In this document: positions 55,801 through 64,000 of the stretch, in pieces
How the letters are laid out: each line of letters begins with the position of its first letter
How positions within the stretch are numbered: position 1 is the stretch's first letter
NCBI GenBank assembly: GCA_016720145.1
Contig: JADJXV010000004.1
Location: 310,001-374,000 of the forward strand
Reading direction: 5' to 3'
From: Ignavibacteria bacterium
GTDB lineage: Bacteria > Bacteroidota > Ignavibacteria > Kapaibacteriales > UBA961
Length of the DNA: 64,000 nt
The notes under the pieces: model-generated
Told to the model about the DNA's origin: nothing
Seen by the model: only the letters and a program-made list of their open reading frames with translations
The model's database searches: none
Translations under genes and position numbers: made by a program

Positions 55801-56431
55801 AACGGAGCCAAGCGTATGGAAATTTGGTATAACTTAAGAGATCACCCACAAAAAACCATTGCCGATCGACATCCGGATTAGTACTTGGCTTGAGATGAAG
55901 AGTAGCTCTACCGTCAGATTGTGCAAATATTCCTGCATATCTCGAAAGTATCTCGTTTTTCTCACGAATAATAAGTCCTGCTTCAGGAAAAACATCGCCT
56001 TGAATCGAATGAATGCGAACGTCAGCCACAAAATCGCCTTTGACAGGAAGATGCAAAAAATGAAATGCATCATTATACCTGCTGCGTCCAATTCCCCCGG
56101 CTGCTCCGGTGAGGATAGTTGGCTGTGGTACGGTGTCAATATAGTTGGTAGCCCATACTACCAGGCATTGACCCGGAGCAAGTGTAGTATCAGGTATTAC
56201 AAAAGCTTTAGAATAATTTGATTTGTCGGAAATACGCCAATTTTTGAGTGATAGAAGTGTATCTGTTGTATTGGTGAGCTCTATCCAATCGGCAGTTTTA
56301 CTGCGGTCGTCCATTCCTTTACTAGCATTTGAGGCGAGAATTTCTGATATTATTATGTTTTGTGCAACTGATGCATTCTGTGAAACACAGAAGAACAAAA
56401 TCATTGCGATAAATGCTCGTAATGGAATCAT
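52868..56431 (-). CDS. Secreted CotH-kinase family protein with lamin-tail domains and T9SS sorting domain
   Basis: A protein of 1187 aa. The signal peptide is FIAMILFFCVSQNASVAQ. Lamin-tail domain 1 (about 25-125; IIISEILASNASKG, DWIELTNTTDTLLSLKNWRISD, LVVWA). A beta-sandwich and chitobiase-like segment follow. The CotH region is at about 455-745 (ATIFLTAEHDELWS, MGAKNHGYGGRFNDQKPLDIQ, LLLRNGSQDWKNTLLRD, RPVRVYVNSSYWGIYQLREKSE). Lamin-tail domain 2 is at about 965-1075 (VINEFMYKAPDSNDTKDWIEIYNHSDELISLSGWMLKDDD, split). The end (about 1100-1187) is a T9SS sorting domain. CotH proteins are spore-coat-type protein kinases in Bacillus; in Bacteroidota the role is unclear. The lamin-tail domains probably bind substrates on the cell surface. 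Confidence 0.85.
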   Translation of the reverse strand: MIPLRAFIAMILFFCVSQNASVAQNIIISEILASNASKGMDDRSKTADWIELTNTTDTLLSLKNWRISDKSNYSKAFVIPDTTLAPGQCLVVWATNYIDTVPQPTILTGAAGGIGRSRYNDAFHFLHLPVKGDFVADVRIHSIQGDVFPEAGLIIREKNEILSRYAGIFAQSDGRATLHLKPSTNPDVDRQWFFVGDLLSYTKFPYAWLRLQRIGDTIVVHNSLDSFYWFESPHYYFPFKNDSAFVGLAFVSGSDSVSVRAGFSSFRINGRMYSTGELRYSSHDCRQAAKIYPSHEIHAPFGLSRSGETVYLWDESGVLHDSLHFGKQRRNISYGVDGLGRHGWFAEPTPGHKNPLHAATGVVAAPVPVMNSGYVTKPIVIRLAGIADSTVQIHYTTDFSIPTELSPLFGDSLRISKNTTIRLRGFSPDRIPSTVMNRTFIFDASPSKGIATIFLTAEHDELWSASKGIWSLGLSADTVPPYWGANFWGNREAPVHVELNDGITSIFSADMGAKNHGYGGRFNDQKPLDIQTSSPYGDGDISGVLFPEKPARDFEKLLLRNGSQDWKNTLLRDPIGSLLALRSGIDAQGYRPVRVYVNSSYWGIYQLREKSEESFIASNYSVNEDAVEMIGVLGRPLQGSSAEWNASVARSLDSTMSDDSVFAAVMSPFDMHNLITYWAFEIFALNIDWPGNNLKVWRAGAAHPKWRYITIDNDLSFENSLESYVNMFDYVMSPTATSWANPPEATAIFRGCMQNTGFKHRFLSTTADYLNTVWSAPQTTTLLDSLAAQIAPEIPLHQAKWPSSALQWDLEVLRLRKFFEARPNILRQQALTSFGLRGLTSLSLKSNLANAGGLTINSLSAPSGEFSGIYFRDIPVEITANPNSGYEFIGWINSQNGTVFSTSRTLSLLSDQETVALTAVYHPSTGDSLPNTAIVINEFMYKAPDSNDTKDWIEIYNHSDELISLSGWMLKDDDDSHIFTMPAGTIIAPRGYIVVAEDTTIMRKQYLYDYTLLGELDFGYGRGDMVRLYNAQGILADSVRYERFAPWPIEADGAGSSLELLSPELDNTLPQNWRASLIKYGTPGKRNSVTVPSSEQEAIEIASFTEIMPNPSSGYVVLKTKVPSPGEMQIEIIDCFGSTVWRSKYYVDSQELTLTLPTHSFTSGLYRCVISSPTLHQIQTTPFVMIK

Positions 56432-56709
56432 ATTTAGTAAGGGATTGTAATGTACTCGGACAAGCTCCGATGTAAGAAAATAATATTTTGTTCATGAATT
56501 TAACAGCAATATAACATCTAACCTTACTTGAACGAAATTTGTTCCAATAAATACAAATTGTTTCTCGTGAAAGTGCTAATGACTACTCCTTTTCAGGTAG
56601 ATTGACAAATCTCGAAAACGAATGACAAATAGGCTTTTCTAAGATTTGAATGAAAAAGCATTTCAATTTTGGTAGGAATATGAAACTAATTCTGAATGAG
56701 AATTAAAAT
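56432..56709. other. Upstream region of the CotH-type gene
   Basis: AT-rich with no ORF. It should hold the promoter of the CotH-type gene. I see no other feature. Confidence 0.35.
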
Positions 56710-56739
56710 ACAAATGGGTTCATTTTCATGAACCCATTT
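56710..56739 (-). terminator. Rho-independent terminator of the response regulator gene
   Basis: A 13-bp perfect stem CAAATGGGTTCAT/ATGAACCCATTTG, loop TTTC. On the minus strand it is followed by TATTTTAAT. It lies about 100 bp after the response-regulator stop. Confidence 0.75.
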
Positions 56740-56839
56740 GTTTACTGTAAGTGTACAATAACACTTCTATTTTGATAATGGAAAGCAAGTCTAGGGGGCA
56801 GCAAATTTACTAAGGGGGCAAGGCGATCTAATTACAACA

Positions 56840-57538
56840 TCACTCTTTAAACCTATACCCTACGCCTTTGACTGTCTCAAGAAATGGTGCATAACGTCCT
56901 AATTTTTCACGTACTTTGGAGACGTGGACATCGACCGTGCGATCGACGACATAGACGCTCTCACCCCAAATGCGACGCAAAAGCGAGTCACGGGAGAATA
57001 CTTTGCCACGGTTGGAGGCGAGAAAAGCGAGTAATTCGAATTCTTTTTTTGGGAAAAAGCTTTCACGTTCATCAATGCGGACGGTGTAATTCTGACGGTT
57101 GATTTCGAGAGTGTCGATGCAGAGCATTTCGGGTGCGACGATCATTTCGGTGCGAACGCGTTCTGCTGTGCGGCGGAGGATGGATTTGACACGTGCGACT
57201 AATACTCGTGGGCTCACCGGCTTTTGAATATAGTCATCAGCGCCGAGTTCGAGTCCTATGATTTGGTCAATTTCACCGGTTTTTGCGGTCAAGAATACGA
57301 TGGATACTGCACTGGTTTGTGGATATTGACGGAGCATTCTGCATACTTCGAAGCCGTCGAGGCCGGGCATCATGATATCGAGAACGACGAGATCGGGAAC
57401 TTCGAGGCGGGCGACTTCTAGAGCGGCTGTACCACTGGTGGCTGTCAATACGGTGTAGCCCTCTTTTTTGAGATTGTAGGAGATTAAATCTACAATGTCC
57501 TGTTCGTCATCAACAACTAAGATTTTCTTTTGTGTCAT
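56840..57538 (-). CDS. PhoB/OmpR-family response regulator
   Basis: A protein of 232 aa. Receiver: ILVVDDEQDIVDLI (about 6-19), phosphoacceptor Asp in LVVLDIMMPGLDGFEV (about 52-67), FLTAKTGE (Thr) and GADDYIQKPVS (Lys, about 102-112). The winged-helix DNA-binding domain follows (about 135-232; FELLAFLASNRGKVFSRDSLLRRIWG, VVDRTVDVHVSKVREKLG and VKGVGYRFKE). No kinase gene is adjacent, so it is an orphan within the window. Confidence 0.92.
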   Translation of the reverse strand: MTQKKILVVDDEQDIVDLISYNLKKEGYTVLTATSGTAALEVARLEVPDLVVLDIMMPGLDGFEVCRMLRQYPQTSAVSIVFLTAKTGEIDQIIGLELGADDYIQKPVSPRVLVARVKSILRRTAERVRTEMIVAPEMLCIDTLEINRQNYTVRIDERESFFPKKEFELLAFLASNRGKVFSRDSLLRRIWGESVYVVDRTVDVHVSKVREKLGRYAPFLETVKGVGYRFKE

Positions 57539-57745
57539 AGTGAGTTATTTGCCATAATTGATAATGTTTTCAACAAGTTTACTGCAAAATTACAGTTTAA
57601 TATTCTCGTGGTGGCGTAAAATTCGCGTAATATTGGAGTAAATGGTTTTTATTTTCGAAATGGTTAAACCCACATGTTACCTCATTGCTCTATGACCGCG
57701 CATCTCAAAACCAATCTTCCTAACTATTATTTATTGGAGTAAACT

Positions 57746-58675
57746 ATGAAAGAATTCTCAAAACAATTGTTGCTTACTATTGCAGCAATTATCCTCAGCA
57801 ATTCGGTGCTCTCAGCTCGCACTGACGAACAAAAAACAGCCCGCCACGAACTCCGCACACAACTCTCTCAATTTGCAAAAAATTCCGTTTTTCCTTCGCT
57901 CCATCAATGGAAATCTCAGCTCGACCGAGCAATGCAACCAGAGGATCTCATAGCACTCAATACTCTACGTCAGCGCGCCTCTGACCTTCGCAAGCAAGCC
58001 AAGACTGCCATGAAATCAATGCATGAATCCTGGAAAAACGAAGACTACGCAATGCTCAAGTCGAGCCGTGAAAGTCTCAAAACTATCAAGCAAGACCGTG
58101 ATAATCTCTTTGCGGAACTCAAACCAATAGCGATAAAATACAAAGAAACCCTCAAAACCATCGGCGAGACTGCGAAGCCGAAAGTAGCAGAATGGAAAGA
58201 AAAAGGACGAGAAATTGTGAAATCATGGGCGGAATCGCATCCCGAAATGGCCGGGAAAGCAAGAGGGTTCAAAGGTGGCTTCCTTTCACACCTCGGTGGT
58301 GGTGACAAAAAAGTAGCAGTAGCACGCTTCATGCTTTGGAATGGCGATGAAAATATCATCGATGAAATGGATCAAGAACAATTCAAGCCAACGCCACCGC
58401 AGAATGAAAATGAAGGTTCACTCGAGCCGACCAATTACCCAAATCCATTTGGTACAAATACTTCTATAAATTTCTCGTTACCGAAAAATGACAAAGTATC
58501 GCTCAAAGTCTATGACCTAAACGGAAATATCATCGAAACACTCGCCGATGGTAGTGAGCTCTCAGCCGGTGAGCATAGCTATAATTTTTCACCAAACACT
58601 CCCAGTGGTACGTATTTCTATCGCCTCGAAACAAGCGAAGGCTCAACACAAAAAACAATGGAATTTGTGAAGTAA
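57746..58675 (+). CDS. Secreted coiled-coil protein with T9SS sorting domain
   Basis: A protein of 309 aa. Signal peptide (LLLTIAAIILSNSVLSA). Residues 25-190 are highly charged, helical and probably coiled-coil (for example TLRQRASDLRKQAKTAMKSM, SSRESLKTIKQDRDNLFAEL). A Gly-rich hinge (KGGFLSHLGGG) follows, then a T9SS domain from about 230 (NYPNPFGTNTSINFSLPKND...GTYFYRLETSEGS). The coiled-coil may be a structural or adhesive element at the cell surface; the role is unknown. A terminator follows. Confidence 0.7.
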   Translation: MKEFSKQLLLTIAAIILSNSVLSARTDEQKTARHELRTQLSQFAKNSVFPSLHQWKSQLDRAMQPEDLIALNTLRQRASDLRKQAKTAMKSMHESWKNEDYAMLKSSRESLKTIKQDRDNLFAELKPIAIKYKETLKTIGETAKPKVAEWKEKGREIVKSWAESHPEMAGKARGFKGGFLSHLGGGDKKVAVARFMLWNGDENIIDEMDQEQFKPTPPQNENEGSLEPTNYPNPFGTNTSINFSLPKNDKVSLKVYDLNGNIIETLADGSELSAGEHSYNFSPNTPSGTYFYRLETSEGSTQKTMEFVK

Positions 58676-58696
58676 GTGACGGTCGGATAATAAAAG

Positions 58697-58732
58697 AAAG
58701 CGATACAAGGTAATACCACGTATCGCTTTTTT
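58697..58732 (+). terminator. Rho-independent terminator
   Basis: AAAGCGATAC (58697-58706) pairs with GTATCGCTTT (58720-58729), then TTTT. It is after the coiled-coil T9SS gene. Confidence 0.85.
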
Positions 58733-58804
58733 ATGATCGCTATGAGTGTAAGGGACTTAAAGGACGCTAAGGACGCTAAGGACAAAAAAGTACAACTACT
58801 GTAT

Positions 58805-58945
58805 AACAAACTAGTAACTAATTGACTTACGACTTACCGCTTACGACTAATTGACTTACCGACTTACGGCTAATCGACTTACGTCTTCCCGACTTACGAC
58901 TTACGACTTACGACTAATCGACTACCCGACTTACGACTAATCACT
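58805..58945. repeat. GACTTAC tandem repeats (reverse strand of GTAAGTC)
   Basis: Irregular GACTTACGACTTACGACTAA units. They are the reverse complement of the array at 5888 and 29653 and reach the 3' end of the following minus-strand gene. Confidence 0.75.
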
Positions 58946-59789
58946 TCAAATGACTCTTCAAGAATTCCACTGCATTTATATGCGCATCTTCGGTTGCGAC
59001 TTTATCGAATTTCGGATTGCTCGGATTGGCAAATGCGTGGTCGGCGTCGTACATTTTGACGGTGAGCTTTTTGCCTGCTGCTTTCATGTTTTTTTCGAAT
59101 GTACTGACTACTCCCGGATTGATCCATTGATCTTGTTTGGCAAAGATACCAAGTACATCAGCAGTAAGTGTTTTGAGTTTGGCGATGTCTGTCTCCGGCA
59201 TGCCATAATACATCACACATCCTGCGGCTTGTTTGCCGGCGAGGAGAGTGGTTTGGAGTGACCATCCGCCACCAAAACACCATCCGATGGTCGAGATCAT
59301 CGCTTTTGGTCCGCAATACTCAATTGCTGATTTGATAATTACTTGCGCGCGTTCTTGTTTGACAGAACCCATGAATTTGGCAGCATTTTCGCGGTCGGTG
59401 GCGATATTTCCGTCATAGAGGTCAAGAGCGATGACCGTGACATCCGGTAATTCCTTCTGCAGACGTTCGGCTCCCCGCTGAATGTACTCGTTCAAGCCCC
59501 ACCATTCATGAATCATAAACACGAATTTGCTCGTTGGTTTATCAGATTTGACTTCGAAAATCTTCGTGTCTGTACCGTCAGAAGTTTTGAGAGATTTCCA
59601 CGTACCTTTTTCAGCTTCAAAGGCAAGAGGAACGGGCTCAAGATGAGCATTGCGGAATGATTTTTCTGAGGTGAGAGATGCAAATTTTGACGTTGCTGAT
59701 GCTTTGGTTGCAGAACAACACGATTTCGTGTCACCGGCTGTGGCTACAAAACCTAAACAGAGGAAAAGACAGAGGGACAGAGTAAACAT
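58941..59789 (-). CDS. Secreted dienelactone hydrolase family protein
   Basis: A protein of 282 aa of the alpha/beta-hydrolase superfamily. Signal peptide (LSLCLFLCLGFVATAGD). Residues of the catalytic triad: Cys in TIGWCFGGGWSL (about 167-178), Asp in FAKQDQWINP and His in YDADHAFANP (about 251-260). VFMIHEWWGLNEYIQ is the oxyanion-hole segment. The Cys nucleophile is typical of dienelactone hydrolases. Export is unusual for the class but seen in related Bacteroidota proteins. The substrate is unknown. Confidence 0.85.
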   Translation of the reverse strand: MFTLSLCLFLCLGFVATAGDTKSCCSATKASATSKFASLTSEKSFRNAHLEPVPLAFEAEKGTWKSLKTSDGTDTKIFEVKSDKPTSKFVFMIHEWWGLNEYIQRGAERLQKELPDVTVIALDLYDGNIATDRENAAKFMGSVKQERAQVIIKSAIEYCGPKAMISTIGWCFGGGWSLQTTLLAGKQAAGCVMYYGMPETDIAKLKTLTADVLGIFAKQDQWINPGVVSTFEKNMKAAGKKLTVKMYDADHAFANPSNPKFDKVATEDAHINAVEFLKSHLK

Positions 59790-59979
59790 AAATATTCCTT
59801 GTAAATAATTGATAAATAAGAAGTAATTATAAAAGATTTCATGGGAAATCTTCGGTAGTTAATTCATTGAAAGGAATCACATTCGCAGTCCATGCATGAG
59901 TCTGGGGGATGCAATTCACTCGGATAAAACTCATTTAATCTTCGACAAAATCACACTGCAAGCAGCATTATTATGAAAA

Positions 59980-60609
59980 TTAACCATCCTTATATCCATA
60001 CAAATGATTCACTTGTATATATTCCATCACCTGAGGCGATACCATTTCATCTATTTCAATTCCTTGTCGAATATTCTCTCGAATTTCAGTTGAAGAAATG
60101 TTCATTTCAAGGCATTGTATCCATTGAGGTACTTTATTGGCGTGCGTAAGTTGCTTGGTAATTTCCTTCTGTTGCGCGATAGTATCAGGACGTCGAACGA
60201 TGCACAATTGCACGTAATCCACAATCAATTTCCAATCTTTCCAACGGTGAAATTCTCCTGCTTGGTCTTGACCGATGAGGAGGAATAGTTGTGAGTGAGG
60301 ATGTAATTCTCTCAATGCGTTAATGGTATCAATTGTATAAGACACGCCACCTCGAAGGATTTCGATGTCCGACACGAGGAATTTGGGATGATATTCTGTG
60401 GCAAGTCGTAGCATTGTAAGTCGATGCATGTCATTTACATACAACGGCTGTTCCTCTTTGAACGGAGAAACAGCCGTTGGAATAAAATAGCAGATGTCAC
60501 ATTTTGCCTGGTCGATGAATTCCTCAGCAATTCGACAATGCGCTCTGTGAACGGGATTGAAGCTGCCGCCAAAAATTCCGATTCGCTTAGGTATATCACC
60601 TGCTTTCAT
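59980..60609 (-). CDS. nadD: Nicotinate-nucleotide adenylyltransferase
   Basis: A protein of 209 aa. I start at ATG 60607-60609 (MKAGDIPKRIGIFGGSFNPVHRAH, with the first residues outside the family), rather than the longer frame to 60684, which overlaps the upstream gene. Nucleotidyltransferase motif GGSFNPVHRAH (H-x-x-H of HxGH type, about 14-24), KWK-like DWKLIVDYVQ and ISSTEIRENI (about 172-181). It makes NaAD from NaMN in NAD synthesis. It starts about 5 bp after the preceding stop. Confidence 0.93.
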   Translation of the reverse strand: MKAGDIPKRIGIFGGSFNPVHRAHCRIAEEFIDQAKCDICYFIPTAVSPFKEEQPLYVNDMHRLTMLRLATEYHPKFLVSDIEILRGGVSYTIDTINALRELHPHSQLFLLIGQDQAGEFHRWKDWKLIVDYVQLCIVRRPDTIAQQKEITKQLTHANKVPQWIQCLEMNISSTEIRENIRQGIEIDEMVSPQVMEYIQVNHLYGYKDG

Positions 60610-60613
60610 TGAC

Positions 60614-62215
60614 TTAGCGAATGACCGACAGCGGTACTGATAGAATATTACCACCAATTGTGATAACGGCAGAATACATACCACTTGCTACGTGATCAGG
60701 TAGAGAAATATTCAGATTGAGGGGAGTACCTGAGACTATAGAGAATTCTGACGTCGTGACTGGAGTGCCGAGTAGAGATACAAGTCGAATCTCACCAATG
60801 GAAGTAACTGTAGAATTTATAGTTACACTCGCTGTTGTGCGAATTGGATTAGGAAAAATTTCTGCTGAGAAGAGTGAATTCGTTGATTCTTCCACTGAAA
60901 TCGAACCGCTGACAATTGCTCGTAATGTGATCTCGGTCGTCCGACCGGTTGTATTACTTGTAAATTCAAGGGTTGCTTCTTTTTCACCATTTGTTGATGA
61001 TGAACAGCTCACCGTGAAGGGTTTTGAGGTGTTTGGTTCGATCGTAACAGAATCAGTCATAACCACTTTGAAGGATGATGCATCTGCACCACTAATTTTC
61101 ATGGAAGCAATTCCGAGGGGACTACCACCGATATTTGTGATGACAACAGTTGAGTCTTTTGTGCTAGATGTTTTAATTGTCCCAAAGTCGAGTTCTAAAT
61201 TTCTAACACTTAACACAGGTGCAAGCGTATTCCGGTACATATCTTCTGACGTCCCTACTAAAAAATTACTTAATGAATCGATACCAATTGCAGTGACGGA
61301 TGTACTAGCTAGACCGGATGTAATTTGAGTCCATGAAATTCCATTATCAGGTGAATAATAGACACCTTCACCTTTTACACCTGCATATAGCTTACCATTT
61401 GGTGAGGCGACGAAGGATGTAACAGTCGAACTTCCGAATCCGGTATTGAGAATTTCTTCCCAAGTTTTACCCTCGTCTTTGCTGCGATACGCTCCGTAAT
61501 TCGTTCCTGTATAAATAGTTCCGGCTTGATCTTGATAGAGACATGCGATATTGCGAATAGTAATTTCATCTGTTAATAGAGTCCAGGTTTCGCCATTGTC
61601 CGTCGATTGAAAAATACCGTTTTCTGTAGTTCCGGCTATAATTGTCCCTGACTTGGTTATCATCAATGAGGAGACTACGTTGTTCTTGGCAGCGAAAGTG
61701 GTAGGCACGAAAGTAGAATCATTATCCATCCGATAAATGCCATGTTTTGTCGTTCCGATAAAAATAGTGCCGGAAGGAGAGCACGCAAGTGACGAGATGA
61801 AAATACTATCAGGGTAAAATTTTGATTTGGTATAGGTAATTCCATCATCTGTTGAACGACTGAAAGATGTCCTGTCTTTCCCGCCGGTTGTGTTGTTAGT
61901 AGCGACAAATAAATCACCGGACGGGTTGACACAGACCGCATACCCATGATCATAATTCGCAAAGGGTGAGGCAGTTTTCCAAGCAGCTCCACGCGTATCT
62001 GATCGGTAAACACCGGAGCCGGTGTTGGTGCATACGATATACGTACTTTTACTCGTAACTAATATAGAAGTAACAGACAACGGATCGCCGGTGTGAGCAC
62101 TTGGGAATCCTGCTAATTTTTCCCAATAACTTGTCTGAGCAATTACCGGGGAGACCAAAAGAATACCAAAAATTAGAATGAAAAGAAAGCGAGTTGGAAT
62201 AGAAGCAAATCTCAT
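60614..62215 (-). CDS. BNR-repeat secreted protein with choice-of-anchor and T9SS domains
   Basis: A protein of 533 aa. Signal peptide (FLFILIFGILLVSPVIAQ). Repeats of the Asp-box/BNR type in a propeller-like region (about 30-345): SFSRSTDDGITYTKSKFY, FQSTDNGETWTLLTDE, YRSKDEGKTWEEIL and YYSPDNGISWTQI. They resemble the Ycf48/photosystem stability-factor fold but in a secreted protein. A choice-of-anchor D domain follows (about 350-440; LDFGTIKTSSTKDSTVVITNIG), then a T9SS sorting domain (about 450-533). Function unknown. It precedes nadD by 4 bp. Confidence 0.75.
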   Translation of the reverse strand: MRFASIPTRFLFILIFGILLVSPVIAQTSYWEKLAGFPSAHTGDPLSVTSILVTSKSTYIVCTNTGSGVYRSDTRGAAWKTASPFANYDHGYAVCVNPSGDLFVATNNTTGGKDRTSFSRSTDDGITYTKSKFYPDSIFISSLACSPSGTIFIGTTKHGIYRMDNDSTFVPTTFAAKNNVVSSLMITKSGTIIAGTTENGIFQSTDNGETWTLLTDEITIRNIACLYQDQAGTIYTGTNYGAYRSKDEGKTWEEILNTGFGSSTVTSFVASPNGKLYAGVKGEGVYYSPDNGISWTQITSGLASTSVTAIGIDSLSNFLVGTSEDMYRNTLAPVLSVRNLELDFGTIKTSSTKDSTVVITNIGGSPLGIASMKISGADASSFKVVMTDSVTIEPNTSKPFTVSCSSSTNGEKEATLEFTSNTTGRTTEITLRAIVSGSISVEESTNSLFSAEIFPNPIRTTASVTINSTVTSIGEIRLVSLLGTPVTTSEFSIVSGTPLNLNISLPDHVASGMYSAVITIGGNILSVPLSVIR

Positions 62216-62351
62216 ACTATGTTCTCCAGAATTAGAAGTAAATAATTGTTTTTGTTATTAGATTCGGCAAAAATACAGAATTGAACGAACATACGCGGGC
62301 TTACCGGTAATTCGAGAGAATGTTCATTAAAAATTTGGCTTTTGCATGCTA

Positions 62352-63453
62352 TTATTCATCAGTATCCATGAGCAAATACGCGCGGATAAAGCCGTCGAGC
62401 TCTCCATCCATCACCGAGTGAATATCCGTTTCTTTGAGTTCAGTGCGATGGTCATTGACCATCGTATAGGGCTGAAACACATACGATCTGATCTGACTGC
62501 CCCATTCGATTTTCTTCTTCGTGCCCTCGATAATTGCTTTTGCAGCTTCCTCTTCTTCAAGGCGTTTTTTGTATAATTGCGACTTGAGCATCTTCATAGC
62601 ACGTTCCCGATTCAGGAGTTGCGAACGTTCTTGTTGGCAGGCAACGACAATTCCCGATGGAATATGGCGCAAACGCACGGCGGTTTCTACTTTGTTCACA
62701 TTCTGTCCACCTTTTCCACCTGAACGGAAGGTATCCATTTCCACATCGGCGGGATTGACGACAATTTCCACATCATCTTCGACTTCAGGATAGACATAGA
62801 CCGATGCAAACGATGTCATGCGTTTGCCTTGAGAATTAAACGGTGAAATTCTCACCAAACGGTGCACGCCATTTTCTGCTTTCAAATAGCCGTAGGCATC
62901 TTTGCCGACCACTTCGAGGGTGGCGGATTTAATACCGGCGGCATCGCCTTCTTGTTCGTCGGCTAAATACACGGTATAGCCATGACGCTCGCACCACCGC
63001 GTGTACATGCGGAGCAGCATTTCGGACCAATCCTGGGCTTCTGTGCCACCGGCTCCGGCGTGAATGGTGAGGAGCGCATTGCGGCTATCATCTTTACTGG
63101 AAAGGATTTTGCGGAGTTCGAGTTCGTCAACGGAGGCCTGCGCTTTCGCGATTTCAACATTAATATCAGTTTCGAGGGATTCGTCATTCATTTCATCGGC
63201 GAGTTCGATCATAGCGCCGGCATCTTCGACGATTGCGACGCTCGATTGCCAGAGAGAGACCCATTCTTTCCGTTCGGAAATTTCCTGCATAATTTTCTGA
63301 GCGGCGGTGTTATCATCCCAAAAATTGGGTGCTTCGGACTGCTGCTCACGTTCTGCGATTTCGTCTAGTTTAGTATCGAGGTCAAAGGAACCTCCGCAGT
63401 TGTTCAGTACGTAAGCGAAGGTCATTGACACGGGATTTTTGGGGTTCGAACAT
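62352..63453 (-). CDS. prfB: Peptide chain release factor 2, programmed +1 frameshift
   Basis: A protein of 366 aa. RF2 recognises UAA/UGA. Translation starts at ATG 63451-63453 ([19 protein letters not shown]...), runs 23 codons to CTT, meets UGA, and shifts +1 to the main frame ([24 protein letters not shown]). Class signatures: GGQ loop [16 protein letters not shown] (about 244-259) and the tripeptide SPF in [11 protein letters not shown] (about 200-210). Length matches RF2. The main frame alone starts artificially at 63431, so annotations without the shift lose the true N-terminus. Confidence 0.95.
63381..63395 (-). promoter_or_regulatory. prfB programmed frameshift site
   Basis: On the minus strand GGAGG TTC CTT TGA C: an internal Shine-Dalgarno-like GGAGG (63395-63391), three bases, slippery CTT (63387-63385), UGA stop (63384-63382) and C. 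This is the classical RF2 autoregulatory site; low RF2 favours the +1 shift. Confidence 0.93.
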
Positions 63454-63532
63454 GTTGTGCTTTCTGGATAATTAATTCTAAAATTATTTACTAATTGGAT
63501 GTAAATATACTATGTTTCTATAACTTGTACTG

Positions 63533-64000
63533 CTACTCTTTCATAAACCTATACGATAGATTCCCAATTCTCACGATATACATACCACTTGATAAGCTCC
63601 GTATATCGATCACTTCGGTAGTATCAGAGGCATTTGAAGTCCTACGAATTGTGCTCACAATTTTCCCCTCCATTGACAGTAATTCAATATCTTTCCCGAT
63701 AGCTGTACGCGGGAATTGCAGGCGAAGATAATCGTGTGACGGAATCGGAGAGACGTGTAAGAGTTCGGGATTATCACTATTATTTTCAGCCTCAACACTT
63801 GTACTTCCGGAAGCAGATGCCGTGGCACCTATACTTGTGTTATAATAACTTCCACTCGGAGAAGTTGTGAGCGCAACTGCTTTGATTTGATAATAGTTTG
63901 TGCCGGGCAATGGTGAATTGTCAGTATAGGTGAGTTGGTTTTGCGGAGTAGAATTCAATAGTGTAAAGTGTCCGAGTGGAGTATCCGAACGATACAAATA
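63533..64000 (-). CDS. T9SS-sorted secreted protein, C-terminal fragment (runs off window end)
   Basis: At least 155 aa, open at the window edge (the frame continues past 64000). The visible part is a fibronectin-III-like segment (LLNSTPQNQLTYTDNSPLPGTNYYQIKAVAL, split) then a T9SS sorting domain (LLHVSPIPSHDYLRLQFPR, IELLSMEGKIVSTIR, SSGMYIVRIGNLSYRFMKE). The catalytic or binding part is outside the window. Confidence 0.75.
   Translation of the reverse strand, partial: YLYRSDTPLGHFTLLNSTPQNQLTYTDNSPLPGTNYYQIKAVALTTSPSGSYYNTSIGATASASGSTSVEAENNSDNPELLHVSPIPSHDYLRLQFPRTAIGKDIELLSMEGKIVSTIRRTSNASDTTEVIDIRSLSSGMYIVRIGNLSYRFMKE

Overview
The window looks like a chromosomal segment of an uncultured member of the Bacteroidota/Chlorobiota side of the FCB group, plausibly Kapabacteria or Ignavibacteria. 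Support: at least seven secreted proteins end in type IX secretion (T9SS)-style C-terminal sorting domains, there are a DUF3098 protein, LptC and OmpA-family envelope proteins, and the translation cluster runs rplM-rpsI-rpsB-tsf-pyrH-frr. The lineage is inferred from gene content, not from a tree.

Layout. 1-1.2 kb: three secreted-protein genes on the minus strand. 1.9-9.5 kb: a helical-repeat protein, def, an NAD-dependent epimerase and LptC (overlapping), a metallo-beta-lactamase-fold protein, then a CNNM/CorC-type protein and recO. 9.7-14.6 kb: tRNA-Ser(GCU) and the translation cluster. 15-18.4 kb: orphan phnC, accD and a sensor histidine kinase (the last two frameshifted). 18.5-29.6 kb: OmpA-family proteins, an enoyl-CoA hydratase, secreted and repeat proteins, trmO, a YciI protein and MoxR. 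30.4-39.9 kb: the RNA-repair/Ro-RNP locus. 41-52.7 kb: an MFS transporter, a secreted endonuclease I, an RsmI-like methyltransferase with a long Arg/Gly-rich tail, DUF1232, DUF3098, purC, dtd, a PsbP-like lipoprotein, an LD-carboxypeptidase and a TerB-like protein. 52.8-64 kb: a CotH/lamin-tail protein, a PhoB-type response regulator, a coiled-coil T9SS protein, a dienelactone hydrolase, nadD, a BNR-repeat T9SS protein, prfB with its programmed frameshift, and a truncated T9SS protein.

The most interesting part is 30.4-39.9 kb. RtcR (CARF plus sigma-54 activator) is divergent from an operon that starts at a near-consensus -24/-12 promoter. The operon encodes a Ro60/TROVE protein, five tandem Y-RNA-like noncoding RNAs, a BCS1-like AAA+ ATPase, two RlaP-type polymerase-beta nucleotidyltransferases and the RNA ligase RtcB, and ends at a terminator. 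The five RNAs share a closing helix, an invariant GAATGC/TTGTCG internal motif and an inner helix with compensatory changes. Four carry a canonical tRNA T-arm, and three of those also carry a D-arm, in the order T-arm, acceptor-like hairpin, D-arm (a permuted tRNA mimic). One is a minimal 65-nt form with no tRNA module. The locus can be read as tRNA-damage sensing (RtcR) switching on an end-repair and ligation set (RlaP, RtcB) plus a Ro ribonucleoprotein with several RNA adaptors. No rtcA is present in the window.

Caution on sequence quality: five genes carry single-base frameshifts, four of them at short homopolymers (accD A6, histidine kinase two T4 runs, rtcB C4, rtcR G3), and there is an almost pure 115-base G tract at 34147-34261. 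These look more like sequencing or assembly error than gene decay. Intergenic regions hold GTAAGTC-type tandem repeats, small palindromes, a dispersed repeat of about 40 bp and two MITE-like elements.
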